The notes: generated by a model not told the origin, from the sequence alone. A stretch of DNA of 64,000 nucleotides from Siphonodentalium dalli (GCA_032622095.1 CP136068.1:129959989-130023988); one strand, 5' to 3'; counted from the first letter of the stretch, positions 1 through 11,818 are shown. Program-made: numbers and translations.

Positions 1-3000
1 TCGAGTTTCCTTGACAATTTTGACCAGATTCGAGAGGGGGAGCACGAATTGGGTCAAAACATGATGTTTCGCGCAAAAAACTCGAAATCCATTTTTGGGC
101 TGAAATATTTTCTAAGTCGAACGCCTAACTGAAAGCCAGCCTGACATTCGATTTCACTTAAAAACTTGAAATCGGCAACAGTCTGCGACCCGTGCGTTTG
201 GTTATGAAGATTACTACTGGGGACACACTTCCTCACCAAATTTGGTGTCGATCGGTCAACAAACGAGGCCTGTCCCCTCTGTAGGGGCCTATATATTTTT
301 GGGTCGAAATTTTCCAAGTCCGGCGGTAAAATAAAATTTTTGGAAAACGATGAAAGTTGGACCATATTTGATTGATAGAGCACGAATTGGGTAAAAAGAA
401 CACCTTTAGCGCAAAAAACTAAATTTCCATTTTTCGGTCGAAATTTTCTAAGTTGAATGTTAAACGAATGTCGAACGCCGAACGCCTAACCAACTTCACA
501 CTTCAGACTGACATTCGAATTTCCTTTTCGAGTTTCCTTGACAATTTTGACCAGATTCGAGTGGGGGAGCACGAATTGGGTCAAAACATGATGTTTCGCG
601 CAAAAAACTCGAAATCCATTTTTGGGCTGAAATATTTTCTAAGTCGAACGCCTAACTGAAAGCCAGCCTGACATTCGATTTCACTTAAAAACTTGAAATC
701 GGCAACAGTCTGCGACCCGTGCGTTTGGTTATGAAGATTACTACTGGGGACACACTTCCTCACCAAATTTGGTGTCGATCGGTCAACAAACGAGGCCTGT
801 CCCCTCTGTAGGGGCCCTATATATTTTTGGGGTCGAAATTTTCCAAGTCCGGCGGTAAAATAAAATTTTTGGAAAACGATGAAAGTTGGACCATATTTGA
901 TTGATAGAGCACGAATTGGGTAAAAAGAACACCTTTAGCGCAAAAAACTAAATTTCCATTTTTCGGTCGAAATTTTCTAAGTTGAATGTTAAACGAATGT
1001 CGAACGCCGAACGCCTAACCAACTTCACACTTCAGACTGACATTCGAATTTCCTTTTCGAGTTTCCTTGACAATTTTGACCAGATTCGAGAGGGGGAGCA
1101 CGAATTGGGTCAAAACATGATGTTTCGCGCAAAAAACTCGAAATCCATTTTTGGGCTGAAATATTTTCTAAGTCGAACGCCTAACTGAAAGCCAGCCTGA
1201 CATTCGATTTCACTTAAAAACTTGAAATCGGCAACAGTCTGCGACCCGTGCGTTTGGTTATGAAGATTACTACTGGGGACACACTTCCTCACCAAATTTG
1301 GTGTCGATCGGTCAACAAACGAGGCCTGTCCCCTCTGTAGGGGCCTATATATTTTTGGGTCGATATTTTCCAAGTCCGGCGGTAAAATAAAATTTTTGGA
1401 AAACGATGAAAGTTGGACCATATTCGATTGATAGAGCACGAATTGGGTAAAAAGAACACCTTTAGCGCAAAAAACTAAATTTCCATTTTTCGGTCGAAAT
1501 TTTCTAAGTTGAATGTTAAACGAATGTCGAACGCCGAACGCCTAACCAACTTCACACTTCAGACTGACATTCGAATTTCCTTTTCGAGTTTCCTTGACAA
1601 TTTTGACCAGATTCGAGAGGGGGAGCACGAATTGGGTCAAAACATGATGTTTCGCGCAAAAAACTCGAAATCCATTTTTGGGCTGAAATATTTTCTAAGT
1701 CGAACGCCTAACTGAAAGCCAGCCTGACATTCGATTTCACTTAAAAACTTGAAATCGGCAACAGTCTGCGACCCGTGCGTTTGGTTATGAAGATTACTAC
1801 TGGGGACACACTTCCTCACCAAATTTGGTGTCGATCGGTCAACAAACGAGGCCTGTCCCCTCTGTAGGGGCCTATATATTTTTGGGTCGAAATTTTCCAA
1901 GTCCGGCGGTAAAATAAAATTTTTGGAAAACGATGAAAGTTGGACCATATTCGATTGATAGAGCACGAATTGGGTAAAAAGAACACCTTTAGCGCAAAAA
2001 ACTAAATTTCCATTTTTCGGTCGAAATTTTCTAAGTTGAATGTTAAACGAATGTCGAACGCCGAACGCCTAACCAACTTCACACTTCAGACTGACATTCG
2101 AATTTCCTTTTCGAGTTTCCTTGACAATTTTGACCAGATTCGAGTGGGGGAGCACGAATTGGGTCAAAACATGATGTTTCGCGCAAAAAACTCGAAATCC
2201 ATTTTTGGGCTGAAATATTTTCTAAGTCGAACGCCTAACTGAAAGCCAGCCTGACATTCGATTTCACTTAAAAACTTGAAATCGGCAACAGTCTGCGACC
2301 CGTGCGTTTGGTTATGAAGATTACTACTGGGGACACACTTCCTCACCAAATTTGGTGTCGATCGGTCAACAAACGAGGCCTGTCCCCTCTGTAGGGGCCT
2401 ATATATTTTTGGGTCGAAATTTTCCAAGTCCGGCGGTAAAATAATTTTTTTGGAAAACGATGAAAGTTGGACCATATTTGATTGATAGAGCACGAATTGG
2501 GTAAAAAGAACACCTTTAGCGCAAAAAACTAAATTTCCATTTTTCGGTCGAAATTTTCTAAGTTGAATGTTAAACGAATGTCGAACGCCGAACGCCTAAC
2601 CAACTTCACACTTCAGACTGACATTCGAATTTCCTTTTCGAGTTTCCTTGACAATTTTGACCAGATTCGAGAGGGGGAGCACGAATTGGGTCAAAACATG
2701 ATGTTTCGCGCAAAAAACTCGAAATCCATTTTTGGGCTGAAATATTTTCTAAGTCGAACGCCTAACTGAAAGCCAGCCTGACATTCGATTTCACTTAAAA
2801 ACTTGAAATCGGCAACAGTCTGCGACCCGTGCGTTTGGTTATGAAGATTACTACTGGGGACACACTTCCTCACCAAATTTGGTGTCGATCGGTCAACAAA
2901 CGAGGCCTGTCCCCTCTGTAGGGGCCTATATATTTTTGGGTCGAAATTTTCCAAGTCCGGCGGTAAAATAAAATTTTTGGAAAACGATGAAAGTTGGACC

Positions 3001-5340
3001 ATATTTGATTGATAGAGCACGAATTGGGTAAAAAGAACACCTTTAGCGCAAAAAACTAAATTTCCATTTTTCGGTCGAAATTTTCTAAGTTGAATGTTAA
3101 ACGAATGTCGAACGCCGAACGCCTAACCAACTTCACACTTCAGACTGACATTCGAATTTCCTTTTCGAGTTTCCTTGACAATTTTGACCAGATTCGAGAG
3201 GGGGAGCACGAATTGGGTCAAAACATGATGTTTCGCGCAAAAAACTCGAAATCCATTTTTGGGCTGAAATATTTTCTAAGTCGAACGCCTAACTGAAAGC
3301 CAGCCTGACATTCGATTTCACTTAAAAACTTGAAATCGGCAACAGTCTGCGACCCGTGCGTTTGGTTATGAAGATTACTACTGGGGACACACTTCCTCAC
3401 CAAATTTGGTGTCGATCGGTCAACAAACGAGGCCTGTCCCCTCTGTAGGGGCCTATATATTTTTGGGTCGAAATTTTCCCNNNNNNNNNNNNNNNNNNNN
3501 NNNNNNNNNNNNNNNNNNNNNNNNNNNNNNNNNNNNNNNNNNNNNNNNNNNNNNNNNNNNNNNNNNNNNNNNNNNNNNNNGTGCGTTTGGTTATGAAGAT
3601 TACTACTGGGGACACACTTCCTCACCAAATTTGGTGTCGATCGGTCAACAAACGAGGCCTGTCCCCTCTGTAGGGGCCTATATATTTTTGGGTCGAAATT
3701 TTCCCAAGTCCGGCGGTAATATAATTTTTTTGGAAAACGATGAAAGTTGGACCAGATTTGATTGATAGAGCACGAATTGGGTAAAAAGAACACCTTTAGC
3801 GCAAAAAACTAAATTTCCATTTTTCGGTCGAAATTTTCTAAGTTGAATGTTAAACGAATGTCGAACGCCGAACGCCTAACCAACTTCACACTTCAGACTG
3901 ACATTCGAATTTACTTTTCGAGTTTCCTTGACAATTTTGACCAGATTCGAGTGGGGGAGCACGAATTGGGTCAAAACATGATGTTTCGCGCAAAAAACTC
4001 GAAATCCATTTTTGGGCTGAAATATTTTCTAAGTCGAACGCCGAACTGAAAGCCAGCCTGACATTCGATTTCACTTAAAAACTTGAAATCGGCAACAGTC
4101 TGCGACCCGTGCGTTTGGTTATGAAGATTACTGCTGGGGACACACTTCCTCACCAAATTTGGTGTCGATCGGTCAACAAACGAGGCCTGTCCCCTCTGTA
4201 GGGGCCTATATATTTTTGGGTCGAAATAATTTTTTTGGAAAACGATGAAAGTTGGACCAGATTTGATTGATAGAGCACGAATTGGTTAAAAAGAACACCT
4301 TTAGCGCATAAAACTAAATTTCCATTTTTCGGTCGAAATTTTCTAAGTTGAATGTTAAACGAATGTCGAACGCCGAACGCCTAACCAACTTCACACTTCA
4401 GACTGACATTCGAATTTACTTTTCGAGTTTCCTTGACAATTTTGACCAGATTCGAGTGGGGGAGCACGAATTGGGTCAAAACATGATGTTTCGCGCAAAA
4501 AACTCGAAATCCATTTTTGGGCTGAAATATTTTCTAAGTCGAACGCCTAACTGAAAGCCAGCCTGACATTCGATTTCACTTAAAAACTTGAAATCGGCAA
4601 CAGTCTGCGACCCGTGCGTTTGGTTATGAAGATTACTACTGGGGACACACTTCCTCACCAAATTTGGTGTCGATCGGTCAACAAACGAGGCCTGTCCCCT
4701 CTGTAGGGGCCTATATATTTTTGGGTCGAAATAATTTTTTTGGAAAACGATGAAAGTTGGACCATATTTGATTGATAGAGCACGAATTGGGTAAAAAGAA
4801 CACCTTTAGCGCATAAAACTAAATTTCCATTTTTCGGTCGAAATTTTCTAAGTTGAATGTTAAACGAATGTCGAACGCCGAACGCCTAACCAACTTCACA
4901 CTTCAGACTGACATTCGAATTTCCTTTTCGAGTTTCCTTGACAATTTTGACCAGATTCGAGTGGGGGAGCACGAATTGGGTCAAAACATGATGTTTCGCG
5001 CAAAAAACTCGAAATCCATTTTTGGGCTGAAATATTTTCTAAGTCGAACGCCTAACTGAACGCCAGCCTGACATTCGATTTCACTTAAAAACTTGAAATC
5101 GGCAACAGTCTGCGACCCGTGCGTTTGGTTATGAAGATTACTACTGGGGACACACTTCCTCACCATCGGTCAACAAACGAGGCCTGTCCCCTCTGTAGGG
5201 GCCTATATATTTTTAGAACGAAATAATTTTTTTGGAAAACGATGAAAGTTGGACCAGATTTGATTGATAGAGCACGAATTGGATAAAAAGAACACCTTTA
5301 GCGCAAAAAACTAAAATTCCATTTTTCGGTCGAAATTTTC
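1..5340. repeat. Satellite tandem array, 527-bp unit (505-bp variant)
   Basis: About ten head-to-tail copies, entered mid-unit at base 1. The same words recur at 453, 982, 1509, 2036, 2563 and 3090 (spacing 529 then 527), then at 3843, 4348 and 4853 (spacing 505). Copies left of the gap differ by only a few bases, such as gagaggg versus gagtggg. The 505-bp copies lack about 22 bp after the word gggtcgaaat. Each unit has two related halves: GAGCACGAATTGGGT occurs at 40 and 378 of the first copy, each followed by a variant of gcgcaaaaaact, ttttctaagt and gaacgcctaac, so this is a higher-order repeat. Open frames of 68 and 109 codons recur in every unit only because the copies are nearly identical. 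Confidence 0.97.
3481..3580. other. Assembly gap (100 N)
   Basis: Exactly 100 N inside the satellite array, a conventional placeholder for a gap of unknown size. The flanking sequence is satellite on both sides (left copy cut after attttccc, right copy resumes at gtgcgtttgg), so the true number of units is probably larger than shown. Confidence 0.98.
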
Positions 5341-5575
5341 TAAGTCCAGCGATCGTCTGGAAAATGGGAAAACCGATGAAATTTCAGAAAATTCGAGCGG
5401 GGGACCACGAAATGGACCAATAGAGCACCTCTCCCGCCAAAACCCGAAATTGGACTTTTAATGAAATTTTCTAAGTCGAATGTCAACCGAATGTCGAACG
5501 CCGAACGCCTAACCAACTTCACGCGAATGTCAACCGAATGTCGAACGCCGAACGCCTAACTAACTTCACACACCT
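5341..5575. repeat. Degenerate edge of the satellite array
   Basis: A diverged half-unit follows the last regular copy. It keeps the order cgatgaaa, gcgggggaccacgaa, attttctaagtcgaatgt and cgaacgccgaacgcctaac. It ends with a short duplication, gaatgtcgaacgccgaacg present at about 5478 and 5527. Array similarity stops near 5575. Edge decay of this kind is usual for satellites, where the centre is homogenised and the border is not. Confidence 0.8.
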
Positions 5576-6600
5576 AGTTTCATGTTCATATCTCAAATTG
5601 TTCTCCTGGTCCCCCCCCCCCGTGAGCAATAAAACACTGCTTACCAAATCAATTTAAGAAAACCATGAGAGGGGTGAATTTGGTTGTAGTTAGACCACTA
5701 GATGTTAGCATATGCAATTTGCAGGTTCAGATCTCAATATCTTCTCACACATAGCCGGTCCATGCAGTGCATTCCGTTCCTACCCCGGCCGGGTGTGAGG
5801 TATCAATTGAGAAAATCAAAGCAACTGAAATCAGTCCCACAAACCATAATATATGTCACCACATCTCTGATAAACGATGGTGATTGATATCATGCCACGG
5901 GGTGTCCACAGTGAGTGATACTTGTGGGATTATATAAAGCCAAATTAGTATGTGGGAGTTTGTGAGATTTGTCGTGAATATATATATATTGCATTTAACC
6001 TATTTTCTTCGTTGTAGTAACTACCAGTCTCTTGTTATAAACTTTCATCCTATGCAGGGGGGGGGGGGGGGGTCGCGGAATTTTTTTTACATTTATAGGG
6101 CGAAAAAAATGTTTTTGCCCCACTCGGGGACCCACCACCCCTCTACCTGCATTTTTTGGCTTTTTTTTCCGCCCAATTTTTGAGACCCACCCCCAAAATC
6201 TTACAAAAAACATAAAATATAAACCAAATCATAGCCTAGCAAAGAATTGTTCCGTTTCTTATTATTTAATACTATTCCCAGCATTTTAATAAACCTCTAA
6301 ACTGCTCTAAAGGGAGATAATTCTATTAGTATAAAATGTGGAAATGCTGAATGCATGCACTTAAAAACATTGGGCATTATGCCATAAAACATAATAATTA
6401 TGAGGTAATACATGTCCTGATATCCTCAATAACTCCATATTCTTTTATATAACAATAGTATAAGATGTTTTTGAGCCAATTAAGGCCCAATAGTAATACT
6501 GTAGTAATAGGGGTAGAACAAATTTCATCTCCCCTATTTATGTGATATATATCTGCACATGGGTATGATGGTACCCAAGGAAAGTCACACTCACAGCAGC
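5576..6600. other. Intergenic, homopolymer tracts and dispersed repeat pieces
   Basis: No supported gene. There is a C11 run at 5611-5621 and a G16 run at 6057-6072. The block after the G run (ggtcgcggaattttt then atagggcg) resembles, in inverse orientation, 7930-7985, suggesting one dispersed family. Bases 5635-5725 match 12165-12245 in inverse orientation. Confidence 0.6.
5635..5725 (-). repeat. Dispersed repeat copy, inverse of 12165-12245
   Basis: The reverse complement reads atatgctaacatctagtggt, then ctaac, aaattcacccc and gttttcttaaatt; the same words occur in that order at 12165-12245. Adjacent sequence on both sides also shares gtgtgaga and atctgaac words, so the copies are probably longer and diverged. 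The family is not recognised. Confidence 0.55.
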
Positions 6601-6712
6601 TCACAGTCTAAATACATGTATGTATGTCATGGTGGTGTGCAGATTGACATATACCAATATTAGTGAAGAATTGGTAGTATTATTAACTTATTATCAGAGT
6701 ATAAAGTTTAGT

Positions 6713-6889
6713 TTAAAGCCAGCGGAGATATCCAAGCCACGGGCACCTTGTACAAACCGTCCGTATACACGTGGGTGCCCCCTGTGCAATGTGGTTTACT
6801 GGACGTATCACATGGAAACCCATTATAAGAACAAGCATCCTGGATCAGACTGTCCAGTTAAGATATGTGACTCTGGGAAAGTTGCATGA
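6713..6889 (+). CDS. Possible exon with a zinc-finger-like motif
   Basis: The frame encodes about 58 residues ending at a TGA (6887-6889). It contains CPLCNVVYWTYHMETHYKNK followed by H and P, a C-x2-C...H-x4-H pattern like the common C2H2 finger (here with 11 instead of 12 residues between C and H), then a second cysteine cluster, SDCPVKIC. Base composition is more GC-rich than its surroundings, and a donor-like CAG|GTTAGT lies at about 6929. The start is unknown; the upstream ATG at 6620 belongs to AT-rich sequence and may be fortuitous. It could be a terminal exon of a host gene or a pseudo-exon. No partner exon was found within the window. Confidence 0.35.
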   Translation, partial: LKPAEISKPRAPCTNRPYTRGCPLCNVVYWTYHMETHYKNKHPGSDCPVKICDSGKVA

Positions 6890-6929
6890 AGAGAGTTGCA
6901 TAGATTACCTGTGCAGTTTGATCCAGGTT

Positions 6930-9177
6930 AGTATGATTTATAATTAGTTTCAAGAACAAAGTTCATATAGTCATGTTTTTTTTCTAGCTTTATGTTGCAT
7001 ATGGAATAAGTTGAGACTTTAATACCAAAAGCTACTTTTATAGTTACATTGCTCTATCCTAAATTGAATATCAAAGCAACCAATAATGAACAAGCAACTA
7101 ATAATTACAATACCATATGTATTGGCAGTCAAATAACTGGAACTCCAGATATACTACCTTACTACATGTATCTGTACAGTACGTAACTGCTTAGACTTGT
7201 GAATAATAACTGTGGTTGAATTAATATCACAAAAGGCTAAGCTTTCATATTATCCAAATAGTATGAACTTTTTGTATGAGTTATTTTGTTTTATAGTTTT
7301 AAACCAGTGGAATATAGTGGAATTGTTATTTTTGTTTGTATCATCAAGTTTATCTTGATCATCAAGTTTATCTTGATAACAAATAATATCCATTATGTGG
7401 ATTAAGAACAGAAGATGGTAATCATTTCATAATTATGCTTATATGCAAACATTGTCGACTGATCGTGTCTGAGCATATAATTATAAAATAGTAAACAAAT
7501 TTGTCAAAAGTAATTGCAAAATTCATTACAGAATTCATCAATATAAACTCAGCTTTATATTTTGTTCAAACCCTTAAAGGGATACACATGTGTATATATA
7601 TAGTATAACATACACTTTGACATCCAATTGAAAGGCTATCTTGGATATGCATATTATAGATGTTTGTTCTTGTGTTTTAATGTTTGTTATATGATTTGTT
7701 TACATATATAATATATCTTTCGTCAGTCGAAATCTGGTACATTAATTTTGACATACATCAGCATACATACACCCCTAAATGGTAGTTAGTTCTGGTTAGT
7801 ATGTTTTAAATAGCCTAGTGTGTCATATGGTTGATATTAACAGTTTACATGAGCACAAAAACAGTGATTTTAAGTGGAGGAAAAAATTAGCATTTTTTGT
7901 CATTTACGCATTTTGTCCGGGTCCAAATGACCCACCCACCCCGCCCTATATATGGAATTTTTGTGCGCGACCCCCCCTGGCGTAACTCCTATTTTACGTT
8001 AACCCGTTACGCTAATATATTAGCGTACACACTATTAGCGTTGAGACAAGTGTTTTAGTCATCTTTGTTTTCATGTCCCAAAAACCACTCTCAGAGGATG
8101 ATGTGTTCAAATTAGCTATCGCAACACCACGTACTGCATAAAAATAATCTGTCTCTCTCTCTCATACACACACCAATACACCCACAAACACACCCTCGCA
8201 CCCTCCCTCACACATGTCATAAACAGATAATATAAGCAATATTGTAGTATCACTGTTATGTTAGAAAATGCATTCATATGCATGTTCAGCAGAAAATATA
8301 TTATGTTCATAAGTCCTATTAATGCCGATTCCAGTTATAAATTCACACTGCAAGATAATGATACAAATTATTTTGTTATTAGAGAAAATGTTGCCATACT
8401 ACTATGTAGATTAAATGCTTCCGATCTGGGTGTGCATGCGTCGGTATGAGGCTGATACAGACCCTGCGCGCATGCATACGGACCCTGCCATTTATACGGA
8501 CCACCGAATGTTACGGACACTGGCCTTATACGGACCTCGGCTTATACGGACCCCATACTGATATGGACCCCAATTAAAACATGCAATTTTATTTATATTT
8601 TACTTTATTTAAATATATTAACATAACAATTTAGGCCTGTGATTGAAGCGGTACAATATAATGACACAGCTGGTTTTATCTAGTATCTGTATATGTTCGA
8701 ATATCTATATGACTAATAGAGCTAATAATTACCAGAAATGTATCGGTGTGGTTTATAGAACTACAGTAGCAAAGGTTCTCTATTTTGATGGCGCGGATGG
8801 GGTTCGGGGCTCTTTACAAAAAATAATAAAAGAAATAGTTTGACGTTGGTTACCACAAAACATGTATATACACATCGTGACAGAGTGAATACAAGTGTAT
8901 CAGACATGTATAAGACATAATACGTTTTACATTTACTCTATATATGGATCGATATTTGGTCTCATTCTGGGTCCACTTATCAATACCTGCTATTGACGTA
9001 GCAGAACACTTGCTGTGCCCATGTAATTAATTGCATCGAATTCAACAAAAGAAGACACTAGCGAATTTGCGATAGCCGTCCGACGGGAACGGCTTCGGGT
9101 AAATCGATGAATATCGTCATAGTTACTTGGGTATTTTCAATGCAGCTCATAAAGTAATAGCGAGTTGGAACGGGTAG
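6930..9177. other. AT-rich intergenic region
   Basis: No supported gene. It holds a CT then CACA-type simple repeat at 8150-8215 and a short run of tatacggacc-like words spaced 20-30 bp at about 8475-8570. A diverged inverse partner of the 6057-6110 block lies at 7930-7985. Everything else appears unique and AT-rich. Confidence 0.6.
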
Positions 9178-9290
9178 TTATGTTCTAACTCGCCGGGCTC
9201 GACCGAACATAAATTATTTATGGAATAACGACAAAGAATGTATGGTACGAAATATATGAACTTTAATGCAAATCGGGATGTGTAGATATA
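9178..9290 (-). repeat. Split direct repeat B2
   Basis: 113 bp, beginning ttatgttctaactcgccggg on the plus strand, one mismatch to 9632-9744 (g/t after aatgtatg). It forms the 3' outer end of the element on the minus strand. Confidence 0.85.
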
Positions 9291-9418
9291 TATCGTTCAC
9301 CAACAATTCAATAATAATAATACATTTCGAAACTTTATATAATTTTACAACTCTTCAGCTCTTTGGCGCATATTCTGTATAGTTATGTTGCGGGTGGGTG
9401 GGGGGGGGGGGGTATAAG

Positions 9419-9631
9419 CTACAAAATCCGAAGTAGAGTGAAGCTTGTTCCGGGCGACAAGCTTCTTAAGTCGATACGAAATCAGCCGTGCGAAAAGACT
9501 CACCTGCGCTTAGCGCAGTGTGTGACCACACTGGCATACATGGACTTGATCCAATTAAACCAAAACAAACTGGACTGTGTCATTAACTCTTACACTGCCA
9601 TACGCTCCTGATCGAACTTCAATAAATATAT
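9419..9631 (-). repeat. Split direct repeat A2
   Basis: 213 bp, beginning ctacaaaatccgaagtagag, repeated at 11348-11560 with about six substitutions and no length change. Its right end is immediately followed by B1. Confidence 0.88.
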
Positions 9632-9744
9632 TTATGTTCTAACTCGCCGGGCTCGACCGAACATAAATTATTTATGGAATAACGACAAAGAATGTATGTT
9701 ACGAAATATATGAACTTTAATGCAAATCGGGATGTGTAGATATA
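9632..9744 (-). repeat. Split direct repeat B1
   Basis: 113 bp partner of B2 (9178-9290), abutting A2 with no intervening base. Adjacency of B1 and A2 at the internal junction is what the circular-intermediate model for YR retroelements predicts. Confidence 0.88.
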
Positions 9745-10280
9745 GATTCACAAAGTTAGGGCCAACTTGGGTGAAATATATATCACATGATAATTAAACT
9801 GAAATTTGATGCATTTAAATGCAAAGACTCCTCGAAACGGACAGTGTTAAGGGCATATCTTCATGAACATAACCGTCCTTTGCACTGTCGGATTTCCATC
9901 GCCCATGTTTCTTGAATAAACGGCCATGTACTCCTGCCGCAGTCGTAGCACCCCTGAACGCAAACTATGTAATCCAAACTTCTTTTCGTCTAAACAAATC
10001 AATCAACAATTTCGTGAATAACAAAAATGTACATAATATAATCTGTTCGTTTACACAGCAACATCGCTTTGAAAACGCACCATTTATACGCCTCGCGTGT
10101 GGCATCAGCACTGAGCCGCGTTGGTGCAACGACCATTCCGGAAATCGAAACTGCATCCGACGTTTCCTCATCTTATACGGTCCGCGCGGAACGTTTGAGC
10201 AGACATGCTGACCGAGCTCCAGGAATTTCCTTGCTCCTTTTAACCTTTATATAACCATGCCCCAACTGGGCATAACGAAC

Positions 10281-10541
10281 ACGGCCACATCTGGGCTAAA
10301 CAAATACAACCACATGTGGGTTAAACAAATACAGCCACATCTGGGCTAAACAAATACAGCCACATCTGGGCTAAAAAAAATACAGCCACAACTAGGCTAA
10401 AAATTACAGCCACATCTGGCTAAACAAATACAGCAATCTGTGCTAAAAAAATTCAGCCTCATCTGGGCTAAACAAATATGGCCGCATCTGGGCTAAACAT
10501 ACACGCACACCTCTGGGTCGAACAAAACACGGCAACCTCTG
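10281..10541. repeat. 25-bp minisatellite, about ten copies
   Basis: Degenerate tandem repeats of acagccacatctgggctaaa followed by caaat, with single-base and small indel variants. It lies inside the YR element, where the polymerase genes would be expected. Confidence 0.85.
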
Positions 10542-10738
10542 GGCCACATTAAACGCACGTAATATTTAAACTGCAACATAACGAACGTTGCCACTAAAAT
10601 TACTTATAAACAGAAAACAACACATATGGCAACGCTCATCCAGATACCAATATATCGAATCATAAAGAACAAACTTGCATCTCACGACACCTCTGTACTG
10701 AAACCATATCTGCAACTTTCCCAAATGAAGCTAGATTG

Positions 10739-10818
10739 AAATCCAACCAGAAATCAGCGTCTGCTGGCAGCCGAATCTTATATCCAACCAGAAATGAGCG
10801 TCTGCTGGCAGCCGAATC
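10739..10818. repeat. Short tandem duplication inside YR element
   Basis: Two adjacent copies of a roughly 45-bp word (atccaaccagaaat, gagcgtctgctggcagccga, atctt), lying just downstream of the gag-like frame on the minus strand. Confidence 0.8.
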
Positions 10819-10829
10819 TTCAGTGTCCC

Positions 10830-11346
10830 TCATCTCATCGCCAACTTCTCTGCGATTTTTATTCTGGCACAGTCGTCTGCGTCAACAGTTAACTCATCTC
10901 TGTCGTAATATTTTACTGTCTGCCAACCGAATCATTTTGTTTCACTGATTTACTTTATCTTGAAGGTCATCTACCAAACTTTTTGCTTTGTTCAACTTTT
11001 TTCTGTCCAGCGCCGCTCCGATATCGTCGGATAAGTCCAAAACGTCTCGATTGAATTTAAATTGCTCGCGGTGGCCTACAAATTTGAAATCGAAATCTTC
11101 GGTGGCTCTTTTCCTTTTCAATGCCGTCTTGTTGTCATAATTAAGTTCAAGGATTTCTTCCTTAAATGTGAACATCTTTTTGTCCAAATACCCTTTGAAC
11201 AATGCGAATGCTTCATAAACAGCGGCGTCTGTGTCAGTTGTTTTCGCAGGGCTGCCCCTTATCCCATCTGCGTTGTGACGACCAAAATTATCGACAAATT
11301 CATCACCCTCAGACATGATTATAACTTTCAGAACAGCGAACGACAA
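10830..11346 (-). pseudogene. Gag-like ORF of YR retrotransposon, frameshifted
   Basis: An open frame from 11346 to 10942 (134 codons; the more likely start is the second Met, MSEGDEFVDNF) gives an acidic N-terminus, then KRKRATEDFDFKFVGHREQF and a helical stretch ending DDLQDKVNQ. After the stop a short stretch reads NKMIRLAD, and the next frame continues QTVKYYDRDELTVDADDC followed by ARIKIAEKLAMR down to 10830. This run (KFxGxxxQFxFN..., RLAD, TVxxYxxDELxxDxDD, AExxA) resembles, from memory, proteins encoded upstream of the polymerase in DIRS/Ngaro-like elements of invertebrates. The gene starts two bases from A1, as expected for the first ORF. One frameshift and one stop make it inactive. 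Confidence 0.5.
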
Positions 11347-11347
11347 A

Positions 11348-11560
11348 CTACAAAATCCGAAGTAGAGTGAAGCTTGTTCCGGGTGACAAGCTTCTTAAGT
11401 CGATACGAAATCAGCCGTGCGAAAAGACTCACATGCGCTTAGCGCAGTGAGTGACCACTCTGGCATACATGGACTTGATCCAATTAAACCAAAACAAACT
11501 GGACTGTGTCATTAACCCTTACACTGACATACGCTCCTGATCGAACTTCAATAAATATAT
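11348..11560 (-). repeat. Split direct repeat A1
   Basis: 213-bp partner of 9419-9631. On the minus strand it is the 5' end of the element, immediately upstream of the gag-like start codon. Confidence 0.88.
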
Positions 11561-11818
11561 ATGTGTCCCATTGACCGGTAACCTTTCACTACGATTTTCT
11601 CACTCAAAGGTTCATGAATTACATGGCATTCCAGTCAGCTATGCGTTAACCTATTCATTGCAAGATTTCATGGGCAAACATCATGCATTGACAAAGTTGT
11701 CATTTTAAACCAGGTTTTATGTTCAAATACTCGAGGCGGCTTCTAGCACTTTTGTCACTAACAACGTTGTTCACTACATTAATGACAAGTTGTGGTTGAT
11801 AGCACATGTCCCCAAAAC

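Larger units (their letters stand above)
9178..11560 (-). mobile_element. Deleted tyrosine-recombinase (DIRS/Ngaro-like) retroelement with split direct repeats
   Basis: On the minus strand the order is A1 (11560-11348), gag-like ORF, internal sequence, B1 (9744-9632), A2 (9631-9419), spacer, B2 (9290-9178). A1/A2 are 213 bp each with about six differences, B1/B2 113 bp each with one difference, and B1 directly abuts A2. The order A1-ORF-B1-A2-B2 is the split-direct-repeat signature known for PAT/Ngaro-type YR retroelements. No reverse transcriptase, RNase H or tyrosine recombinase frame is present, so this is an internally deleted or non-autonomous copy. About 120 bp including a G run separate A2 from B2. 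Confidence 0.72.

Noticed and set aside
54-5166. Recurring open frames of 68 and 109 codons on both strands
   Set aside because: They repeat once per satellite unit and overlap on opposite strands; they exist because the copies are nearly identical, not because of coding constraint.
6057-6072. G16 run as a G-quadruplex regulatory element
   Set aside because: A homopolymer run in a dispersed repeat; no gene context and length is prone to sequencing error.
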